A DNA stretch of 64,000 nt from positions 5,624,946 to 5,688,945 of the forward strand of contig NZ_CP132480.1 in the NCBI RefSeq assembly GCF_030770395.1. Reading direction: 5' to 3'. The notes below the pieces were generated by a model. It was not told where the DNA came from. It did no database searches and worked only from the letters and a program-made list of their open reading frames with translations. Origin of the DNA: Telluria beijingensis. GTDB lineage: Bacteria > Pseudomonadota > Gammaproteobacteria > Burkholderiales > Burkholderiaceae_D. Shown here piece after piece: positions 48,944 through 57,280 of this stretch. A program made the position numbers and the translations under genes. Numbering within the stretch: position 1 is the first letter of the stretch; the number at the start of each line of letters is the position of its first letter.

Positions 48944-51070
48944 TTATTTTCCCATTGCGTATTTGAGTTCGAGGCCGAAGGTGCGCGGGCGCAGCCGCGG
49001 CCCGACGATCTCGGTGTCGGTGGCGCTCAGCTGGTTGATGGAACGGAAACCGGTCACGCCGTGGTCGTTCCTCAGGTTGTCGCCGAACAGGGTCACGGTC
49101 CATGCTCCCTTGCTCAGGGCGAGCCGTGCATCGAGGTTGGCGACGCGGTCGCCCGGGGCCTGGATCGGCATGGCCGACACCGGGTGCGCCGAGGCGTACT
49201 GCACGCCGGCCCGCGCCAGGCCGTTCCAGCCGCCGCCGACGGCGAAGCTGTACTCGCCGCTGGCGCTGACCGTCACGCGCGGCACGTCGTCCACCCGGCT
49301 GCCGGCCACGATGCCGGTGCCCGGTACGGCCGCCTTGTACTCGGCGTCGATGAAGCCGGCCGCCAGCATGGCATTGAACGAACGCGTGACGGCGTAGCTG
49401 AAGCTGGCGTCGAGGCCATTGGTGCGCGTGCCTTCGGAACTGATCAGGCCATTGAAGCCGCTGTTCCCGATCGGGATGCGCACGGCGAAGTCTTTCCAGT
49501 CGCTGCGGTACAGCGCGAACTCCATGCTGAGGCGCCGCTCGAGCGCACTGAGCTTGGTGCCCAGCTCGTAGGTCCAGATCGAATCCGGCTTGACCGCGGA
49601 GGGCAGCACGACGTTGTACTGGCTGGCGAGTTCCTCGAACCCGGTTACCTGGTTCTGGCCGGAGCGGAAGCCCTTCGAGGCGCTGGCATAGATCTGCTGG
49701 CGCTCGCTGGGGCGGTAGGCCAGGCTCAGGCGCGGGTTGTTGCTGCTGAAGCGGTGGCGCTTGGCTGGCAGGGCGACGCGGTTATTGGTGTCGACCCCCG
49801 CCATCCGGTCGCGGAAATGACGCAGGCCCAGGCTGGCCTCGAGCGGGAATTCAGGAAAGGTATACGTCACCTCGCCAAAGACCGAGGAAGCCTCGGAGTC
49901 GGTGCCGCTGGTCTGCGTCAGGCCCAGCGCCTGGATATCGATCGCGTCCATGCGCTCGGCGGTGCGGCGGTACAGGCCCGCGGTCCAGCGCCAGGGCTTT
50001 TGCGAATTCGACGAGGCGCGCAGTTCGTGGGTCTGGACGTCGATGCCGATCTCCAGGTCGGCGCGGCCGCCGGCGAGCTGGCCGAACTGCGGCAGGCGGT
50101 AGTCGTTGCGGGCGTAGCCGTAGAACAGGCTGAAGGCATCGAAATCGTAGGTCGCGCTGATGCCCTTGACCGTGTATTCGGGCGCGGAGTCGAGCACGGT
50201 GCCGCGCGAGGCCGTGCCCTGGTCGGTCTCCAGGCTGCCGTAGGGACGATCCGAACGGTAGTCCCAGTAACTGGCATTGATGGTCAGTGCATCGGTGGGC
50301 CGGAACAGCATGCGCATGCGCGCCGTCTTGACGTTGGCCGGGTTGATGTTGCGGCGGCCGGTCGCCGGATCGTCGATCCAGCCCTTGTCGTCGTCGTCCG
50401 TCATCGAGAAGCGCAGCGCCAGCATGTCGGTGATGACCGGCACGTTGATCATCGCCCTCAGCGAGCGGTTGTCGCCGCCGCCCTGGGTGTGCGACAGGCC
50501 GGCCTGGCCCGCGAACGAGAAGGTGTTCATGCGCGCATTGTTGGTGAGGGTGCGGATGGTGCCGCCCATCGAGCCTTCGCCGAACAGGGTGCCCTGCGGG
50601 CCGCGCAGCACTTCGACCCGTTCCAGGTCCCAGGCCCGCACGTCCGGCGCGATCGGCACCGTGACGCCGGTGAACGGCAGGTCGTCCAGGTAATAGCCGT
50701 TCTCGTTGCCGCCGAGCGAAGTCGATATGCCGCGGATGCTGATCTTGCTGATACCGGAACCGCTCGAATAGGCGCTGACGCCGGGCACGCTTTGCAGCAC
50801 GTCGCTGATGCTGGTGGCGCCGCGCCGCGCCAGGTCTTCGTTGGAGAAGGCCGAGATCGCGATCGGCACGTCGATCAGCCGTTCGCTGAACTTGCGCGAG
50901 GTGACCACCACCGTGGTCACCTCCGGCGCGTCCTCGAGCGCGGTCGGCGCCTGGACGGCGGGTCCGGGTTGCGCCGGCTGGGCCAGCGACAGGGTGGAAA
51001 AGGGAAGCGTGAATGCGGCGAGTAGGGCGGTGCAACAGGGTGTACGGATCAAGCGTGGGGAAGACTTCAT
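48944..51070 (-). CDS. TonB-dependent receptor without STN domain
   Basis: 708 residues; the ATG at 51070 has AGGAG five bases upstream. Signal peptide to SLAQ, TonB box EVTTVVVTSRKF, plug with NENGYYLDDLPFTGVTVPIAPDVRAWDLERVEVLRGPQGTLFGEGSMGGTIR, and a barrel ending in FGLELKYAMGK. It is a clear paralogue of the receptor encoded just before it (shared LDDLPFTGVTVPI, GSMGGT, KGFRSGQNQV), but lacks its signalling domain. It shares that gene's promoter-like motif and is coupled to the S9 peptidase gene. Confidence 0.87.
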   Translation of the reverse strand: MKSSPRLIRTPCCTALLAAFTLPFSTLSLAQPAQPGPAVQAPTALEDAPEVTTVVVTSRKFSERLIDVPIAISAFSNEDLARRGATSISDVLQSVPGVSAYSSGSGISKISIRGISTSLGGNENGYYLDDLPFTGVTVPIAPDVRAWDLERVEVLRGPQGTLFGEGSMGGTIRTLTNNARMNTFSFAGQAGLSHTQGGGDNRSLRAMINVPVITDMLALRFSMTDDDDKGWIDDPATGRRNINPANVKTARMRMLFRPTDALTINASYWDYRSDRPYGSLETDQGTASRGTVLDSAPEYTVKGISATYDFDAFSLFYGYARNDYRLPQFGQLAGGRADLEIGIDVQTHELRASSNSQKPWRWTAGLYRRTAERMDAIDIQALGLTQTSGTDSEASSVFGEVTYTFPEFPLEASLGLRHFRDRMAGVDTNNRVALPAKRHRFSSNNPRLSLAYRPSERQQIYASASKGFRSGQNQVTGFEELASQYNVVLPSAVKPDSIWTYELGTKLSALERRLSMEFALYRSDWKDFAVRIPIGNSGFNGLISSEGTRTNGLDASFSYAVTRSFNAMLAAGFIDAEYKAAVPGTGIVAGSRVDDVPRVTVSASGEYSFAVGGGWNGLARAGVQYASAHPVSAMPIQAPGDRVANLDARLALSKGAWTVTLFGDNLRNDHGVTGFRSINQLSATDTEIVGPRLRPRTFGLELKYAMGK

Positions 51071-51159
51071 CTCTGCTCCTGGCGATGTCGATCGACGCCG
51101 CGGGTGCGCGGCGGGTGGCTGTGCCGCCACCGGCTACACAACGCATGGCGCCGGGCGGC

Positions 51160-51184
51160 CCCCCATTCATTTCGAAAATATTTG
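51160..51184 (-). promoter_or_regulatory. Shared receptor motif, copy 1
   Basis: Plus-strand CCCCCATTCATTTC followed directly by GAAAATATTT, 90 bp upstream of the receptor start at 51070. It matches copy 2 (53633) at about 21 of 24 positions, at nearly the same distance from the start. GCGTTGT occurs further downstream of both. Confidence 0.55.
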
Positions 51185-51205
51185 GTGCGACGCCGTGCCG
51201 GAGAA

Positions 51206-53545
51206 CTACTGCATCGTGTAGCGCAGCTGCAGGCCAAGGGTCGGCGGACGCAGGCGCGGCGCGACCAGTTCGCTGCCGGTCGCGCTGTTGACGGCGTCGC
51301 GCCGCCGGGTGGCGCCGCGCTCGTCCAGCAGGTTGTCGCCGCTGACGGTCAGCGACCATGGCCCGCGCGCGACGCCCAGGCTGGCGCTGGCATTGGTGAT
51401 GGGATCGCCGTCGGCGAATTGCGGGAAAGTCGAGGAGGGAGGGATGCCCGCATGGGTGACGCCGACGCACAGGACGGGCTTCCAGCCGGCCAAGGGCGCG
51501 AAGCGGTATTCGGCGCTGGCGGCCAGCGTCAGGTCGGGCACGTCGTCGAGCGGCGAGCCGCGTCGGATGCCGGTGCCCGCGACCTCGCCGGCATGGCGCG
51601 AGCGATTGATGCCGGCCGCCAGGCTGGCGCTGAAGGACGCATTGGGAGTATAGGCAAGGCTGGCGTCGATGCCATTGGTCTTGATGCCCGGCGACGTGAT
51701 CAAGCCATTGAGGCCGCTCTGGCCAAGCGGGATGCGCACGGCCACGTCGTTCCAGTCGGTGTGGTAGAGCGCCAGCTCGGCGGCGATGCCGCGCCCGGGG
51801 AGGCTGAGTTTCGTGCCCAGCTCGTAGGTCCACAGCGTGTCGGGCCTGATCGACGCCGGCAGGTCGACCTGGTTGGCCGCCGCGATGCGTTCGAAGCCAC
51901 CCACCTGGTTCTGGCCGGAGCGAAAACCCTTGGCGGCGCTGGCATACACCTGATGCCGCTCGCTGCGGCGCCAGGTCAGCGCCAGCCGGGGGCTCGCGCT
52001 GCCGAAACGGATGCTGCTGGTGCTGCTGCCGCCGGCCGGGCCGAAGGCGGTTTCATGGCCGGTCAGGCGGTCGCGAAAATAACGCAGGCCGAGATTGGCC
52101 TCGATCCCGGTGCCGGGAAACAGGTAGGCAACGTCGCCGTACAGGGAGCGCGCCAGGCTGCCGGTATGGCTGGCCTGGTCCAGGCTGTACTGCGGCACGA
52201 CGACGCGGTCGTTGCGCAGCGCGCCACGCTGGTACAGGCCGACGGTCCAGCGCCACGGCGCCGTGGCGGTCGAGGCCAGGCGCAGCTCGTGGGCCGCGAG
52301 GTCGATCGCGATGCTCGCCTGCGAGCCCGCGCCAACCAGATTACCCGACTGCGGCAGGTCGAAGCGGTTGCTGACATGGCTGTAGAAGGCAGTCACCGGA
52401 CCGAAGTCGTAGCTGGCGCTGATGCCCTTGAGCGTATAGCGCAGCGCCGAGTCGTACAGCATGGCCTGGCTGGCGCGGCCGCTGTCGAGCGACATGTTCT
52501 GGTAGGGCAGCCGGTTGCGGTAAGTCCACCAGGTGGCATTCAGTTGCAGGGCGTCGCTGGCCTGGAAGCGCATGCGCAGGCGCGCCGTATCGATCGAGGT
52601 GCGATTGAGGTCGTGGCGTCCGCCGGGAGCTTCGTCGATCCAGCCGCCTTCGGTCTCGGTGCTGGCGGCGACGCGCACGGCCAGCCGGCCGCGCAGCAGC
52701 GGCAGGTTGGCCATCGTGTCGAGCGAGCGGCTGGCGGCGCCATCGCGGGTGAGGCGGGCGCCGGCCTGGGCGGCGAATTCGGTCCGGTCCAGCCGCGCAT
52801 GGTTGGTCAGCGTGCGCACCGTGCCGCCCATCGAGCCCTCGCCGAACAGCGTGCCCTGCGGACCGCGCAGCACCTCGACCCGCTCCAGGTCCCAGGTGCG
52901 CACGTCGGGCGAGATCGGGACCGTGACGCCGGTGAACGGCAGGTCGTCGAGGTAATAGCCATTCGCATTGCCGCCCAGCGAGGTGGCGATGCCGCGGATG
53001 CTGATCTGGTCCATGCCCGCGCCGGCTGGCTGGACGCTGACCCCGGCCACCGCGCGCAGCGCATCGGCGATGGAGCGGGCGCCCTGGCGCTGCAGGGCCC
53101 GGGCGCTGGCCACCGTGATCGAGATCGGCACCTCGAATACCGGCTCGCTGAACCTGCGCGCCGTGACCAGCACGGACATCGGCGCATCGTCGTCGTCGGT
53201 GGTGGGCAGAGAGGCCGTGCGCCGCAGGGCGGCGGCGCCGGGCGCGGTATCGACCACCTCCAGTCGCGAGCCGTACAGCATGCGCGCCAGCGCCTCGCGC
53301 GGCGTCATGTGGCCGCGGATGGCCGCCGAACGCAATGCCTGCACCAGGTGGGGCGAATACAGCAGCTGGAATCCGGTCAGCTGGGTAAACCGGACGAGTG
53401 CGGCATCCAGCGCCTGTGCGGGAATATCGATGACCCGGATCGCGGCGAGGTCCGGCGCTGCCGCGGCGCCATCGGGCTCGGCGCCGCGCGCATGCGGCAA
53501 CAGCAGGTACGACACCACCACTAGCAATGCTGCGCACGCACGCAT
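51206..53545 (-). CDS. TonB-dependent receptor with STN signalling domain (FecA-like)
   Basis: 779 residues. Start 53545 is chosen because GGGAG precedes it and the signal peptide (ACAALLVVVSYLLLPHARG) begins there; 53593 is the alternative. The STN domain (about 30-100: IDIPAQALDAALVRFTQLTGFQLLYSP) contacts a FecR-type anti-sigma factor. Then come TonB box MSVLVTARRF, plug (GYYLDDLPFTGVTVPISPDVRTWDLERVEVLRGPQGTLFGEGSMGGTVR) and barrel. Divergent from fecI-fecR, so it should signal ligand presence to them and be induced in return. Ligand unknown. Confidence 0.88.
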   Translation of the reverse strand: MRACAALLVVVSYLLLPHARGAEPDGAAAAPDLAAIRVIDIPAQALDAALVRFTQLTGFQLLYSPHLVQALRSAAIRGHMTPREALARMLYGSRLEVVDTAPGAAALRRTASLPTTDDDDAPMSVLVTARRFSEPVFEVPISITVASARALQRQGARSIADALRAVAGVSVQPAGAGMDQISIRGIATSLGGNANGYYLDDLPFTGVTVPISPDVRTWDLERVEVLRGPQGTLFGEGSMGGTVRTLTNHARLDRTEFAAQAGARLTRDGAASRSLDTMANLPLLRGRLAVRVAASTETEGGWIDEAPGGRHDLNRTSIDTARLRMRFQASDALQLNATWWTYRNRLPYQNMSLDSGRASQAMLYDSALRYTLKGISASYDFGPVTAFYSHVSNRFDLPQSGNLVGAGSQASIAIDLAAHELRLASTATAPWRWTVGLYQRGALRNDRVVVPQYSLDQASHTGSLARSLYGDVAYLFPGTGIEANLGLRYFRDRLTGHETAFGPAGGSSTSSIRFGSASPRLALTWRRSERHQVYASAAKGFRSGQNQVGGFERIAAANQVDLPASIRPDTLWTYELGTKLSLPGRGIAAELALYHTDWNDVAVRIPLGQSGLNGLITSPGIKTNGIDASLAYTPNASFSASLAAGINRSRHAGEVAGTGIRRGSPLDDVPDLTLAASAEYRFAPLAGWKPVLCVGVTHAGIPPSSTFPQFADGDPITNASASLGVARGPWSLTVSGDNLLDERGATRRRDAVNSATGSELVAPRLRPPTLGLQLRYTMQ

Positions 53546-53632
53546 CCAGGCTCCCGGCGAACAAGTTGACAACGTCGGCGACAGGCGACCCATCGACGGC
53601 TACCGGTGCTACAACGCGCGACCCGGACCTTT

Positions 53633-53658
53633 CCCCCACTCTTTTCAAAAATATTTTA
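53633..53658 (-). promoter_or_regulatory. Shared receptor motif, copy 2
   Basis: Plus-strand CCCCCACTCTTTTC followed directly by AAAAATATTT, 88 bp upstream of the STN receptor start at 53545. The near-identity to the motif at 51160 and the equal spacing suggest a promoter element used by the adjacent FecI-like sigma factor. Confidence 0.55.
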
Positions 53659-53672
53659 TCAGTAATAAGTCA

Positions 53673-53703
53673 TTGATTTAAAAGACCATTGTCTATGTAT
53701 AAT
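53673..53703 (+). promoter_or_regulatory. Candidate promoter of the FecI-like gene
   Basis: Perfect -10 TATAAT at 53698-53703 and TTGATT at 53673-53678 with a long 19-bp spacer, in AT-rich DNA 35 bp before the sigma gene. Confidence 0.45.
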
Positions 53704-53738
53704 CATCGCTTTGCTCGATAGAAGCCGAGGCGGGGTAG

Positions 53739-54278
53739 ATGCCGGTCATTGCGTTGTACAAGGATCGACAGAGAAGGCTGATACGGTATGTGCAGCGCTT
53801 CCTGCGCAGCCATGCCGAGGCGGAAGACGTCTCCCAGGAGGCTTTCCTGCGTGCCTACGCCGCCGAGGTCGGCGGTGCGACGGAGTTCAGCGAGGCGCTG
53901 CTGTACACGGTCGCGCGCAACCTCGCCCTGAGCGAACTGCGCAAGCGGACGACGCGGGAGCATCTGCATGCCGAAGAAGCCATCCGGCTCGACGATGGCG
54001 ACTTCAGGAACGACCCCGAACGCCAGGCGATCGACCGCAACATGATCGCCTGCGTGGAACGCGCCATGTCGAGCATGCCGCCGAAATGCCTGGAGGTGTT
54101 CCAGTTGCGTAAAATCGATGGCTTGAGCCATGCCGAGATCAGCGAACGGCTGGGCATCTCGGTCAAGACGATCGAGCGCCACCTGACCAAGGCGCTCAGG
54201 ATTTGCAGGGAAACGATGCGCCTGGAAGAGCAGGGAAGCCTGGCCGGACAGGTCATGCATGGAGACGACCATGGGTGA
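53739..54278 (+). CDS. FecI-like ECF sigma factor
   Basis: 179 residues. Region 2 (LIRYVQRFLRSHAEAEDVSQEAFLRAY, about 13-40) and region 4 (MPPKCLEVFQLRKIDGLSHAEISERLGISVKTIERHLTKAL, about 112-153) are typical of iron-starvation-type ECF factors. It directs RNA polymerase to the receptor promoters when the FecR-like partner is triggered by the STN receptor. fecR overlaps its end by 8 bases. Confidence 0.9.
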   Translation: MPVIALYKDRQRRLIRYVQRFLRSHAEAEDVSQEAFLRAYAAEVGGATEFSEALLYTVARNLALSELRKRTTREHLHAEEAIRLDDGDFRNDPERQAIDRNMIACVERAMSSMPPKCLEVFQLRKIDGLSHAEISERLGISVKTIERHLTKALRICRETMRLEEQGSLAGQVMHGDDHG

Positions 54279-55299
54279 GATATTGCCGTTTTCCGGCGCC
54301 CCGACGCCCGAACAGGAGGCGCAGCGCTGGATCGTCCGGATCGACCGAGGTCCGCTGGACCCCGGCGAACGCGGCGCGCTGCAGGCATGGCTGGCGCAGG
54401 ATCCCTTGCATGGCCGCCTGCTGGACGAACACGCCCGCCTGTGGCACGCGGCGGGCAAGGCGCGCGCCGTGGCCAACGATGCCGCCGCGCCGCAGCCGGC
54501 GCCCGCCAGGCGCCGTCGCTGGCCCGGTGTCGCCGCCGTCGCGGCCTCGCTGGCCGCACTGGCGATCTGGTTCGGCATGCCTGGCGACGGGCACCGGAAC
54601 CTCACGCTGCAGACCGCCGCCGGACAGCACCAGCGCGTAACGCTCGACGATGGGTCGCATATCGACCTCAATACCCGCACCCGCGCCGAAGTGAATTACC
54701 AGCCGCGGCGGCGCCAGGTCGTGCTGGTCGAAGGGGAAGGGTATTTCGACGTGGCCAAGGACGGCAGCCGCCCCTTTACCGTGGTCGCCGGCGCGACCAC
54801 GGTGCGGGCGGTCGGCACCCGATTTTCGGTCCGGCGGCAGGCGGACGGCAGGGTCGACGTGGTCGTGCACGAAGGCGTGGTGGAGGTATCGCGCGCGGGC
54901 GCCGCGCCACAGGCGGGCAAGGCGCCGGCACGGCTGGAAGCGGGGCAGGCGCTGGCGGCGACGGCGGCCGGCCTGGAAACGCGCACGCTCGCCCCCGAGC
55001 GCCTGCCGCAGCTGCTGGCCTGGCAGCAGGGCCGCGTGAACTTCGACAATGCGGCGCTGCCGGCCGTGCTGGCCGAGATGAGCCGCTACAGCGAGCAGCC
55101 GATCCTGCCGGGAGACGCCGGCCTGGCGTCGATCCGGATCTCGGGGTCGTTCTCGACGCGCGAGACGCAGGCCTTCCTGCGCACGCTCGAGCAGGCGTTC
55201 GCGCTGAAGGTGGAGCGGCGCGGCGATCGCTACCTGGTGGTCGCGCGCATCGGCGCCACGCGGCAGGATGCGGCCGGATCCGGCGGCCCGCGCCGATGA
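54271..55299 (+). CDS. FecR-family anti-sigma/sigma regulator
   Basis: 342 residues from the ATG at 54271 (GGAGA before it; 54259 is possible). The N-terminal cytoplasmic domain (QEAQRWIVRIDRGPLDPGERGALQAWLAQDP) binds the sigma factor. One membrane segment lies at about 86-102 and the periplasmic FecR domain follows (TAAGQHQRVTLDDGSHIDLNTRTRAEVNY; VEGEGYFDVAKDGSRPFTVVAGATTVRAVGTRFSVR). A short C-terminal STN-like domain (VNFDNAALPAVLAEMSRYSEQPI) contacts the receptor. Convergent with the diguanylate cyclase gene, 16 bp away. Confidence 0.9.
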   Translation: MGEILPFSGAPTPEQEAQRWIVRIDRGPLDPGERGALQAWLAQDPLHGRLLDEHARLWHAAGKARAVANDAAAPQPAPARRRRWPGVAAVAASLAALAIWFGMPGDGHRNLTLQTAAGQHQRVTLDDGSHIDLNTRTRAEVNYQPRRRQVVLVEGEGYFDVAKDGSRPFTVVAGATTVRAVGTRFSVRRQADGRVDVVVHEGVVEVSRAGAAPQAGKAPARLEAGQALAATAAGLETRTLAPERLPQLLAWQQGRVNFDNAALPAVLAEMSRYSEQPILPGDAGLASIRISGSFSTRETQAFLRTLEQAFALKVERRGDRYLVVARIGATRQDAAGSGGPRR

Positions 55300-55315
55300 T
55301 CCCGGCCCGGCCGCA

Positions 55316-57031
55316 TCACACCGTGTCGGCAATCACGACCCGATTGCGTCCGCCTTTCTTTGCCGCGTACAGCGCGCGGTCGGCCATCTGCAGCAGATCC
55401 TGTTCTCCCTCGCACTGTCCGCGCCATTCGGCAACGCCGAACGAGGCCGATACATTCGAGATGGTCTGGCCCTGGTGCTGGATGACGATCGCGGTCAGCG
55501 ATTGCCGGATCGATTCGGCACACTTCGCCGCTTCTTCGGCGCCGCAATCCGGCAGCATCAGCACCAGTTCCTCGCCGCCGTAGCGGCACACGACGTCGCT
55601 CGCGCGCACCCGCTGCAGGATGACGCGGCTGGCCGCCTGCAGCACCAGATCGCCGCCGTCGTGACCATAGCTGTCGTTGATGCGCTTGAAATGGTCCAGG
55701 TCCAGCATCACTACCGCGCACACGCTGCCGCTGCGCTGGACGCGCGCCAGTTCGCGCTTGAGCGACTCGTCGAAGAAACGCCGGTTGTACAGGCCGGTAA
55801 GCGGGTCGACGGTCGACTGGTGACGCAGGGTGTTGCGCAGCGAGACATTGCTGATGGCGAGGCTGAGCTGCTCGGCCAATGTCGCGATGTGCGTGCTGTC
55901 GAGCGCATTGTCGTCGCCCCGGTCCGCGGCGACGACGAGGATGCCGATCACGTCGCCCTGGGACACCATGGGGACGCAGGTCTGGGTGTCGCGGCTATCG
56001 AGCCAGATCGCTCCATGATCGCAGCACAGGCCGTGTTCTGGCGTGGCGAGATGGACCTTGCCAAGCCGCAAGCCCCAGCAATCCGCGGGCGCCACCGTCG
56101 GCGGCGGCGCCTCGGCCAGGCCCCAGCTCGCCCTCAGTTCGAGCACGTCGCGCGAATTGCGGTAGATATAGACCGCGCCCGCCGTCTCCGGCAGCAGCTG
56201 GCGCAGGAACACCGGCAGCACACGCTCGAGCTCGGACGGGGTCTTCACGCTGTCCAGTGCCTGCAGCATATTGGCGGTAATCGACAGGCGCTCGGCGCGC
56301 ACCGCCGACTGTCGCGCCAGCTGCGCATTGCTCTCCGCCAGCGACTTCGACTGGCGCGCCGATTCCGCCTGTTCGTTCAGGCTCCGGATCACGATGTACA
56401 CCGTTGCAACGATCAGGACCAGGCTGGCGAGGCTGGCGCCGATGCCCAGCGCCGAGTTGTAGCGCAGGGTCGTGGTCAGCTCGTCGCGCAGGCGATTGCG
56501 GTGGTCGGCCAGGACACGCTGCTGACGGCCCAGCAGGGTGCGCAGCTCATCCATCAGGAGCTTGCCGCGCTGGCTGGCCACCATGTCCAGCGCCGCCCTG
56601 GTGTTGCCGGCTTTCTTGAGGCGGATGGTGCGGTCCATTTCGCGGACTTTTTCCTGGCTGAGCTCGGCAATGCGCGCCACCAGGCGACGCTCCTGGTCGG
56701 AGGCGGCGAACTGCCGCAGGTTGTCGAGCGCGGCGGGAATTCCGGCGATGCCGGCGTTGTAGGGGGCCAGGAAATCGTCATCGCTGCCGATCAGGAAGCC
56801 GCGCTGGCCGGTCTCGGCATCCTGCAGAAGACTCAGCATGAGGTTGTACGCACGCTCCTTGGCGGCGCCTTCTTTCAGTGCGTCGAGCGTGGCGTTCGCC
56901 TGGGAACTGCTGAGTATTGGCAGCGTGGCAAGGCAGGCGACGATGACGATGATCAGGATGCCAAACAGCTTGAGGCTGGAGTCGAGTCGAGAAAGCATGC
57001 CGTGCGGAAATAAATGAAGTCGATGGATCAT
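55316..57031 (-). CDS. Membrane diguanylate cyclase with CHASE3 and GAF domains
   Basis: 571 residues. One membrane segment (about 20-42), a CHASE3-type sensor region (LLQDAETGQRGFLIGSDDDFLAPYN), a second membrane segment (about 197-217), a GAF domain (about 255-405) and a C-terminal GGDEF domain with active site GGEEL (485-489). The inhibitory I-site RASD is at 476-479, five residues before it. It makes cyclic di-GMP in response to an unknown periplasmic signal. GGAGG precedes the ATG at 57031. Confidence 0.92.
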   Translation of the reverse strand: MIHRLHLFPHGMLSRLDSSLKLFGILIIVIVACLATLPILSSSQANATLDALKEGAAKERAYNLMLSLLQDAETGQRGFLIGSDDDFLAPYNAGIAGIPAALDNLRQFAASDQERRLVARIAELSQEKVREMDRTIRLKKAGNTRAALDMVASQRGKLLMDELRTLLGRQQRVLADHRNRLRDELTTTLRYNSALGIGASLASLVLIVATVYIVIRSLNEQAESARQSKSLAESNAQLARQSAVRAERLSITANMLQALDSVKTPSELERVLPVFLRQLLPETAGAVYIYRNSRDVLELRASWGLAEAPPPTVAPADCWGLRLGKVHLATPEHGLCCDHGAIWLDSRDTQTCVPMVSQGDVIGILVVAADRGDDNALDSTHIATLAEQLSLAISNVSLRNTLRHQSTVDPLTGLYNRRFFDESLKRELARVQRSGSVCAVVMLDLDHFKRINDSYGHDGGDLVLQAASRVILQRVRASDVVCRYGGEELVLMLPDCGAEEAAKCAESIRQSLTAIVIQHQGQTISNVSASFGVAEWRGQCEGEQDLLQMADRALYAAKKGGRNRVVIADTV

Positions 57032-57151
57032 AAGCCCTCCCGCCCGCAGGCGGTAGGGTGAACAGCCAGCCTCATACCCTTCAATTCAGACATTTCGGCT
57101 TGCGCCATTGCGCCAATCCGGTCCTCACCGCATCAACCGCATATTGGAAAT

Positions 57152-57208
57152 GCGAATGCTAATAGTAATGCAAATGAGAATGACAATGATTCGCATTAAT
57201 TTTATAAT
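57152..57208 (+). promoter_or_regulatory. Fur box overlapping a strong promoter
   Basis: A series of AAT-rich hexamers (GCGAATGCTAATAGTAATG, then AATGAGAATGACAATGATTC, 57173-57192, running into GCATT) resembles extended Fur binding sites. It overlaps a good sigma-70 promoter: ATGACA (57180-57185), 17-bp spacer, TATAAT (57203-57208). The receptor gene starts 73 bp downstream. Iron repression of the operon is the natural reading. Confidence 0.65.
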
Positions 57209-57280
57209 TGTTTGTGCATCTGGAAGTCCTCCCATGGAGAGAGGACATCGCTCATTACTTGTTTGCCTGAAAGAGACCAC

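Noticed and set aside
46858..48966. A 702-codon plus-strand frame opposite the S9 peptidase
   Set aside because: Low-complexity Arg/Gly/Ala/Gln composition and no ribosome-binding site or domain; a shadow of the real gene.
51104..53524. An 806-codon plus-strand frame opposite the STN receptor
   Set aside because: It mirrors a well-supported TonB receptor and has no recognisable fold.
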